Of a DNA stretch of 64,000 nt, positions 59,204 through 64,000 are shown one piece after another (positions within the stretch are counted from its first letter, which is position 1; every line of letters starts with the position of its first letter). The notes beneath the pieces are model-generated. The model ran no database searches, was not told where the DNA came from, and worked only from the letters and a program-made list of their open reading frames with translations. Both the position numbers and the translations under genes were made by a program. This stretch comes from Porphyromonadaceae bacterium (GTDB lineage: Bacteria; Bacteroidota; Bacteroidia; Bacteroidales; Porphyromonadaceae). The stretch spans positions 1-64,000 of the forward strand of contig JAUMYQ010000002.1 in the NCBI GenBank assembly GCA_030528555.1. Reading direction: 5' to 3'.

Positions 59204-60661
59204 ATGATGTACAACTCTATAGGGGAGCTAATACTAAAAAACATGGCCCTCCCTCCGACCGCCAGCCAACGTACTGCCATAGAGTGCTGCGCCGAATATC
59301 TCGAGAGCACCAATCCCTATAGCCTATTTCTGCTCAAAGGTTATGCTGGGACGGGGAAGACCTTCCTGATGCAGGCCATTACAAGTGCTGTAGAGGAGAC
59401 TGGTATGAGGGTCGAGCTGATGGCCTCGACTGGCAGAGCTGCCAAGCAGCTGGAGATGACTACAGGACGTACTGCTACGACTATTCATAGGCGCATCTAT
59501 CGGGCCACATCGGCCAGCATAGAAGAGGGAGGCAGCTACAAACTCGTACCACGGCAAGATGAACCTACACTCTTCATCGTGGACGAAGCCTCGATGATCG
59601 GAGGCGAAAGCTACGAGCCAACACCTTTTGGATCGGGCAATCTACTCGAAGACCTGCTCTCCTACGTTTGGGATAGCGAGGGCTGTAAGCTCATCATGGT
59701 GGGCGACTCGGCACAGCTTCCTCCCATCGGCAGTCCGATAAGCGATGCGCTCAATGCCGAGAAGCTCTATCAGGTATACGGCATGCAAGTTTATGAGAGT
59801 GAGCTACGTGAGGTGGTTCGCCAGGGAGAGACCTCGGGTATCCTAAGCCTTGCTACCAGCCTACGCAATATCCTCATTGAGTACGAGGGCTCTGCTCCCG
59901 AAGAACTCATACCCATAAGCTTCAGCCTGCCTAAACAAGGTGACATCAATATCCTGCTTGGTCGGGACATCATCGATACGATAGACACCTGTTACCGCAG
60001 ATATGGGCGAGATGAATGCCTTGCCATCACGCCCTCCAACAAGCGCGCCCTGGCTTTCAGTCAAAGCATTCGAGGCATGGTCCTAGATTATGAAGAAGAA
60101 ATTGGCCGAGGTGAAAGACTTATTGTGGCAAGAAACAACTATCACTATACACAGAGACGAGACCGCTCGGACTTCATTGCCAATGGAGAGCTGATAGAGG
60201 TACGTAAGCTTCATCGTGAGATGGAGTTGTATGACCTTCGCTTTGCCGATGCCACGGTTTATTTACCCGACCGAAATGACGAGCTGGAGGTACGGCTCCT
60301 GCTCTCAGGGCTGGCAGATGAGCAGGCACAGCGTACACAAATGCAGCGCACTGCCCTGTATCAAGCTTTGTACGCAGACTATGCTCATCAAAGAAGCATC
60401 GTGGATATTCGCCGAAGCATTCGTCAAGATCCTTTTTGGGGTGCGCTTGAGGTTAAGTATGGTTATGCCGTAACGGCACACAAAGCACAAGGGGGACAGT
60501 GGAGCTGCATCTTCGTTGACCTGGGCATGATGTCTTACCTTCCCAACGATCTTAATATGGTACGTTGGCTCTACACCGCCATTACTAGAGCTACTAAGCG
60601 TGTCTATTTGGTCAACCCTCCCGAAACGTTGATCGAAGACTGGAGCTATGACGATTACTAG
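59204..60661 (+). CDS. RecD-like ATP-dependent DNA helicase
   Basis: A 485-residue SF1B helicase from ATG 59,204 (a TTG at 59,198 and a Met one codon on are alternatives). Walker A KGYAGTGKTFLMQA is at about 46-59, motif II IVDEASMI near 126-133, GDSAQLPPIG near 170-179, and the C-terminal UvrD_C_2 region has AVTAHKAQGGQWSCIFVDLG with the final RWLYTAITRATKRVYLV. Likely 5'-3' polarity. Bacteroidetes members act alone; a repair or replication-fork role is inferred. Confidence 0.88.
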   Translation: MMYNSIGELILKNMALPPTASQRTAIECCAEYLESTNPYSLFLLKGYAGTGKTFLMQAITSAVEETGMRVELMASTGRAAKQLEMTTGRTATTIHRRIYRATSASIEEGGSYKLVPRQDEPTLFIVDEASMIGGESYEPTPFGSGNLLEDLLSYVWDSEGCKLIMVGDSAQLPPIGSPISDALNAEKLYQVYGMQVYESELREVVRQGETSGILSLATSLRNILIEYEGSAPEELIPISFSLPKQGDINILLGRDIIDTIDTCYRRYGRDECLAITPSNKRALAFSQSIRGMVLDYEEEIGRGERLIVARNNYHYTQRRDRSDFIANGELIEVRKLHREMELYDLRFADATVYLPDRNDELEVRLLLSGLADEQAQRTQMQRTALYQALYADYAHQRSIVDIRRSIRQDPFWGALEVKYGYAVTAHKAQGGQWSCIFVDLGMMSYLPNDLNMVRWLYTAITRATKRVYLVNPPETLIEDWSYDDY

Positions 60662-60762
60662 CCCATGCGGAAGACACTTCCGCTCACCTATTCTGTCCGC
60701 ACTTTCCTCTACCCTTGGAACATTCAGTCTATAAGCAACTTAGAAAGCCCCCCATCTTTTTG

Positions 60763-60853
60763 CAAAAACTTCCCGAACTTTTTGGAAAAAGTTCGGGAAC
60801 TCCGAGAAAAAAGTTCGGGAAGTTTTTTTTGAAAGTTCCCGAAGATTTTTTCG
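60763..60853 (-). repeat. Dispersed triple-hairpin element, copy 4 (type II, - orientation)
   Basis: Reverse complement reads hairpin 1 (GCGAAAAAATCTTCGGGAAC onward), CTCGGAG, then hairpin 2, the same layout as copy 3. The edge GCGAAAAA also matches copy 1. Between the helicase gene and corA. Confidence 0.9.
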
Positions 60854-61048
60854 CTCTTTCTACAGAAAGCACAAATCACTAGAACATAGCCTATTAAAAA
60901 TCTATTAGAAAGACTAGCAATAGGAGACAAAAATTATACTCTCATGACACTCCTCCACTCCCTTAAAGACCTCACAGGTCTTACCCATCCCAGTTGAACC
61001 TATACAACTACCCTGGAGCAAGAGAACAACTGTTTAGGTCTTTTTGAC

Positions 61049-61056
61049 TAACTTTG
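61049..61056 (+). promoter_or_regulatory. -7 box TAACTTTG of the corA leader
   Basis: Perfect TAnnTTTG, about 298 bases before the corA ATG, so corA has a very long leader. Confidence 0.7.
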
Positions 61057-61093
61057 CAGGCGCAATTTTTCACTTAGTACAAACCCAAAGGAT

Positions 61094-61156
61094 ATGGACG
61101 ACTCTATCCCTCCGAGTAATCAGCCCGAGGCAAAATGTAGTCGCACCACCAAGTAA
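61094..61156 (+). CDS. 20-codon upstream ORF in the corA leader
   Basis: ATG at 61,094 in GGATATGG gives MDDSIPPSNQPEAKCSRTTK then stop. It is the first ATG after the promoter. Its 3' half (61,124-61,130) overlaps the 5' arm of helix P1, so translation of it would affect the structure. Salmonella corA also has a leader peptide (CorL) but sequences are unrelated. Confidence 0.4.
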   Translation: MDDSIPPSNQPEAKCSRTTK

Positions 61157-61321
61157 GACCGCCTTGCGGTTATCGTGAGACTTTGCACAATACGCCACCG
61201 CAAGAGGTTGGAGCCTAGAGATTGGGAGCGTAGATGTATTACGCAACCGACCCTAAACTAAGGCTAGCCACGTCACAAGCGATGCATTGTGCAGGTATAT
61301 CAAGGTAGGTGCACCCTCGGG
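61124..61321 (+). ncRNA. Structured leader RNA of corA, unassigned class
   Basis: Helices I can draw: P1 CCCGAGG (61,124-61,130) with CCTCGGG (61,315-61,321); P2 hairpin ACCGC-CTT-GCGGT (61,158-61,170); P3 TGCACAAT (61,184-61,191) with ATTGTGCA (61,286-61,293); inside P3, P4 GCGTA/TACGC (61,228-61,244) and P5 AGCCT/AGGCT. This is a closed multi-branched domain, as in riboswitches. It does not match the M-box, cobalamin, TPP, NiCo or yybP consensus as I recall them. A Mg2+-linked switch is the natural guess from the gene it precedes. Confidence 0.6.
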
Positions 61322-61353
61322 AGCAAAACACTCGATAAGTATCACTTACCTCA

Positions 61354-62277
61354 ATGAGAACCTATTATTCCCTAGGTCAAGGCCTCCCACAGCTAGAGAC
61401 CTACGAAGAGAAATGCTGGATCAGCGTTGAGCTGCCAGACGAGGACGATATGGCATTCCTGACCGAGAGGTTGGGTATTCCCCACGAATTTTTCTCAGAT
61501 ATTGCTGACGTAGACGAACGCCCACGCACGGAGCGTGAGGAAGAATGGACGCTTACCCTCTTGCGCATTCCTTTAGAGAGCAATATCCCTGGATTGCCCT
61601 ACATGACGATACCCATCGGTATCATCACTGGCTCTAAAGTTACCGTCTCCGTCTGCTACCGCAAGAGCCAGCTCGTACCTGACTTCATCAGCCATATTCG
61701 ACGCAAAAACATCAAGATATATTCGCAGTCGGACTTCATCGTGCGGCTCATCTACTCCTCGGCAGTCTGGTTTCTCAAGTACCTCAAGCTGATCTATCTG
61801 GAGGTAAACCGAGCCGAGAAAGACCTTGAGCAAAGTGTCCGAAACGAAGATCTGATGCGCATCATGCGCCTACAGAAGTCGCTCGTCTACTTTAGTACCT
61901 CCATCCGAGGCAATGAGGCAATGCTCGGGCGTCTACGCAGTGCATCCAAAACCAGTGAGATAGAAGAAGACCTCATCGAAGATGTTGCCATCGAACTACG
62001 CCAAGCGTACAACACGACCAACATCTACAACGACATCTGCACCAGCACAATGGATGCCCTGGGGAGCATCATCTCCAACAACGTCAATACGATAATGAAA
62101 CGTATGACTAGCCTCTCTATCGTTCTGACGATCCCAACAATGATCGCCAGCTTCTACGGAATGAACGTAAATGTCTATTTGGATCAATACCCCTACGCAT
62201 TCATCTTCATCGTCATAGGAGCTGTACTGATGTCCGCCATCGCCTTCTTCCTCTTTAGAAAGATTCGCTGGTTCTAG
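61354..62277 (+). CDS. corA: CorA magnesium/cobalt channel
   Basis: A 307-residue channel subunit. The cytoplasmic domain is rich in acidic residues and a long coiled helix (LIYLEVNRAEKDLEQSVRNE), followed by two membrane helices; the GMN selectivity motif is at 269-271 (ASFYGMNVNV). CorA forms a pentamer and passes Mg2+ inward. Preceded by the structured leader and its promoter. The start codon at 61,354 is the first in-frame Met of the family. Confidence 0.96.
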   Translation: MRTYYSLGQGLPQLETYEEKCWISVELPDEDDMAFLTERLGIPHEFFSDIADVDERPRTEREEEWTLTLLRIPLESNIPGLPYMTIPIGIITGSKVTVSVCYRKSQLVPDFISHIRRKNIKIYSQSDFIVRLIYSSAVWFLKYLKLIYLEVNRAEKDLEQSVRNEDLMRIMRLQKSLVYFSTSIRGNEAMLGRLRSASKTSEIEEDLIEDVAIELRQAYNTTNIYNDICTSTMDALGSIISNNVNTIMKRMTSLSIVLTIPTMIASFYGMNVNVYLDQYPYAFIFIVIGAVLMSAIAFFLFRKIRWF

Positions 62278-62316
62278 AGCAAAGCTCCAAGTGAATGTTC
62301 ACCAGACAAAAAATCA

Positions 62317-62931
62317 ATGAATAAGACTGATACAAATACATCAGGCGTATACACGCCCGAGCTTATTGACCTCGTGCGCCTAGGCGTGGCCTTTCTAGGA
62401 TTATTAGAGCAGAGAGAGAGCCAACACAAGGTCATAGATAAGCTCCTACAGCTCCTGCCTCGTATCTATGCCCAGACCTTGTTACTACCAGAATACTTCT
62501 ACGATTGGGAGGAGGAGCTACTAGAGGAATATGTCAGAGAGGAGAGCTACGAAGCTGTACGCTCACAACTAGCCGAGACACTTGGTCAGGCAGATGCTTT
62601 CCTCGTGCCACTAATCGAGGACGGTGTCTATCGCTCAGACTGTACACAACTAACTATCAGCGAATGCGTAGCAGACATTTATCAGCATCTAGGCAACCTC
62701 TTAGGCATTATTCGATCGGAAAATACGGCGGCTGTGCCTCCAGCCATTGGTCGTTACCTCCTCTACTTTGAGGAGTATTGGGGACGTCAGCTACTCGTTG
62801 CCCTACCTGCCCTGAATGAAGCCCGTAGAATGCTCAGAGTACAAGACGAAGAGGAGGAAGAGAGCACTGTCGAGAGCGAAGAGATTGACCTATATAACGC
62901 CCTAGATGACTACGACAACGATGACCTCTAA
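62317..62931 (+). CDS. DUF5063-family protein
   Basis: A 204-residue acidic helical protein (PELIDLVRLGVAFLGLLEQR start, ISECVADIYQHLGNLLGIIR centre) of the DUF5063 family, known upstream of a 3'-5' exonuclease in Bacteroidetes. The end is a run of acidic residues. It overlaps the exonuclease gene by 26 bases, a fixed coupling, so they probably act together. Function unknown. Confidence 0.75.
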   Translation: MNKTDTNTSGVYTPELIDLVRLGVAFLGLLEQRESQHKVIDKLLQLLPRIYAQTLLLPEYFYDWEEELLEEYVREESYEAVRSQLAETLGQADAFLVPLIEDGVYRSDCTQLTISECVADIYQHLGNLLGIIRSENTAAVPPAIGRYLLYFEEYWGRQLLVALPALNEARRMLRVQDEEEEESTVESEEIDLYNALDDYDNDDL

Positions 62932-63571
62932 ACCCAAGGGACGAAAGCGCAGTAAGCAGCCTCGCTACTCTGCTCTCATTACCAAAGAAGAGCTTGCAGC
63001 GCTGCCAACAGCTCAGTTTATCGGCAGAATAGAACTTATCGAGACAAAGCGCGCCATGCGCGAAGCCCTTAGGGTATTACGAAAATGTGACGCTATAGGA
63101 ATTGATACCGAAACGAAGCCCTCGTTCAAACCAGGGCAACGCCACGAGGTCTCACTCCTCCAGCTCTCTACCGATGAAGTATGCTATCTCTTTAGGCTTA
63201 ACAAAATTGGTCTTGCCGAAGAGCTGATACGCCTCTTGGAGAACTCCAAGATCCTCAAGATAGGTCTAAGTCTCAAGGACGACATCCTTGCCATGAGACG
63301 ACTGGCACTAGTTGCTCCAGAGGGAATGGTAGAGCTGCAAAAGCTCTGTCCTGGCTATGGTATTCGTGTAGAAAGCCTACAAAAGATCTATGGTATCATG
63401 TTCGGAGAGTATATGAGCAAGGGACAGCGTATGAGCAATTGGGAGGCCAAGCAGCTCACTAATGCACAGCAAGCCTATGCAGCCCTAGATGCTTGGGCTT
63501 GCCTAAGAATCTACCGAGAGCTGATGCGGCATGATACCCCCAACCCTACGCTGTTCGCACTCTTATACTGA
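62906..63571 (+). CDS. 3'-5' exonuclease (RNase D-like)
   Basis: A 221-residue DEDD-family exonuclease domain protein. IGIDTETKPSFKPG (about 69-82) has motif I Asp-x-Glu, LKIGLSLKDDILAM (about 116-129) motif II, and QAYAALDAWACLRIYRE (about 190-206) the Tyr-x3-Asp of the DEDDy type. No HRDC domain. RNA or DNA substrate is not decided by sequence. The first about 20 residues are basic and disordered. Confidence 0.88.
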   Translation: MTTTTMTSKPKGRKRSKQPRYSALITKEELAALPTAQFIGRIELIETKRAMREALRVLRKCDAIGIDTETKPSFKPGQRHEVSLLQLSTDEVCYLFRLNKIGLAEELIRLLENSKILKIGLSLKDDILAMRRLALVAPEGMVELQKLCPGYGIRVESLQKIYGIMFGEYMSKGQRMSNWEAKQLTNAQQAYAALDAWACLRIYRELMRHDTPNPTLFALLY

Positions 63572-63731
63572 AGCTCTCTCATAACATTACCCTAGCTCTA
63601 ATGAACATTATTTCTATTCTCTCTCTCGTCACGTACCATATGAGCCCTCCTCCCTTCGATATCAAGACCCTATAGGTTACTATATCCGACAAAGTCCCGA
63701 TAAGAGAGCAATCCTGTTACTACAACTAAAG

Positions 63732-64000
63732 ATGAGCAATATAGCAAAAGTGCGTCTACTCCCACGCAAAGAGGAGTCTATCCTACGCTTTCATCCCTGG
63801 GTATTCTCTGGAGCAATCGCCAGCACAGAGGGTAAGCTATATGATGGAGCATTAGTCCTTCTAGAGAGCCATCGAGGTGATGCTCTCGGAGTAGGGCACT
63901 ATGCCATAGGGAGTATCGCTGTGAGGATGCTAAGCTTCATCGGCAATGAAGAGATAGATACCCCGTTTTGGCAAAGTCGCCTAGCTGCGGCTCTAGAGCT
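63732..64000 (+). CDS. RlmI-type rRNA cytosine methyltransferase, 3' end cut by window
   Basis: The first 89 residues only. SNIAKVRLLPRKEESILRFH then PWVFSGAIASTEGKLYDGAL form the PUA domain of the RlmI/RlmL-type class I methyltransferases that make m5C in 23S rRNA. This gene normally follows the DUF5063-exonuclease pair in Bacteroidetes. The catalytic domain is beyond the window. The 160 bases before it show no other gene. Confidence 0.8.
   Translation, partial: MSNIAKVRLLPRKEESILRFHPWVFSGAIASTEGKLYDGALVLLESHRGDALGVGHYAIGSIAVRMLSFIGNEEIDTPFWQSRLAAALE

Noticed and set aside
61049..61353. corA leader as M-box, cobalamin, TPP, RNase P RNA or tmRNA
   Set aside because: None of the conserved cores I know (B12 box, TPP motifs, RNase P GAGGAAAGTCC, tmRNA ends) is present.
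1..64000. CRISPR arrays, rRNA operons, insertion sequences
   Set aside because: No evenly spaced short repeats with unique spacers, no rRNA sequence and no transposase with inverted ends were found.

Overview
Organism and chromosome. The window looks like a Bacteroidales chromosome, most likely Porphyromonas (genus inferred from gene content and about 50% GC, not proven). Promoters carry the Bacteroidetes -7 box TAnnTTTG rather than a sigma-70 box. Genes typical of the phylum are present: a MurF-alanine racemase fusion, GSCFA, DUF3822, DUF5063 beside a 3'-5' exonuclease, a TPR gene behind gyrA, and a GH92 mannosidase.

Bases 1 to about 22,420 are an HK97-type prophage. Its left end lies outside the window and its right end abuts a tRNA-Arg(TCT) gene. 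Replication genes (replisome-organiser-like protein, DnaC-like ATPase) come first. Then follows a chain of short cassettes, many made of a GC-rich hairpin, a TAnnTTTG promoter and one to three small genes: a split HipA/HIRAN pair, two HicAB pairs, a Panacea-domain gene, and four copies of DUF5053, two of them behind a tiny partner gene. Packaging genes (RuvC-like nuclease, HTH protein, HNH-TerS fusion, TerL), portal-protease and capsid follow. The TerS and TerL genes are separated by about 4.2 kb of cargo that includes tandem HTH regulators and DinD. After the capsid and an HU-like gene, a head-tail connector stub runs directly into the 3' end of a tail gene, so nearly all tail genes are missing and the prophage is probably defective. 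The integrase closes the element.

Bases 22,420-64,000 are core chromosome. In order: a decayed gene, pgk, grpE-dnaJ, cobI/cbiL-holB-MATE, a YtxH/membrane pair, a DUF3575-lipoprotein-GH92 operon, rbfA, tgt-lptG-smpB, tcdA, a PqqD/nucleotidyltransferase/ABC-exporter operon that resembles part of a RiPP pathway, gyrA-TPR, a WYL regulator, tRNA-Asp, GSCFA/murF-alr, DUF4332, a TonB receptor, an rsmD operon, a RecD-like helicase, corA, DUF5063-exonuclease and the start of an RlmI-type methyltransferase.

The two signals I find most worth following outside genes are (1) a dispersed intergenic element of three hairpins built on the core TTCGGGAAC, seen four times in the core part, in two architectures, with a compensatory base change in one stem; and (2) a highly structured, roughly 270-nt leader upstream of corA with its own promoter, a 20-codon ORF, and three clear helices. 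In the prophage, the cassette chain and the repeated DUF5053 family are the most unusual part.
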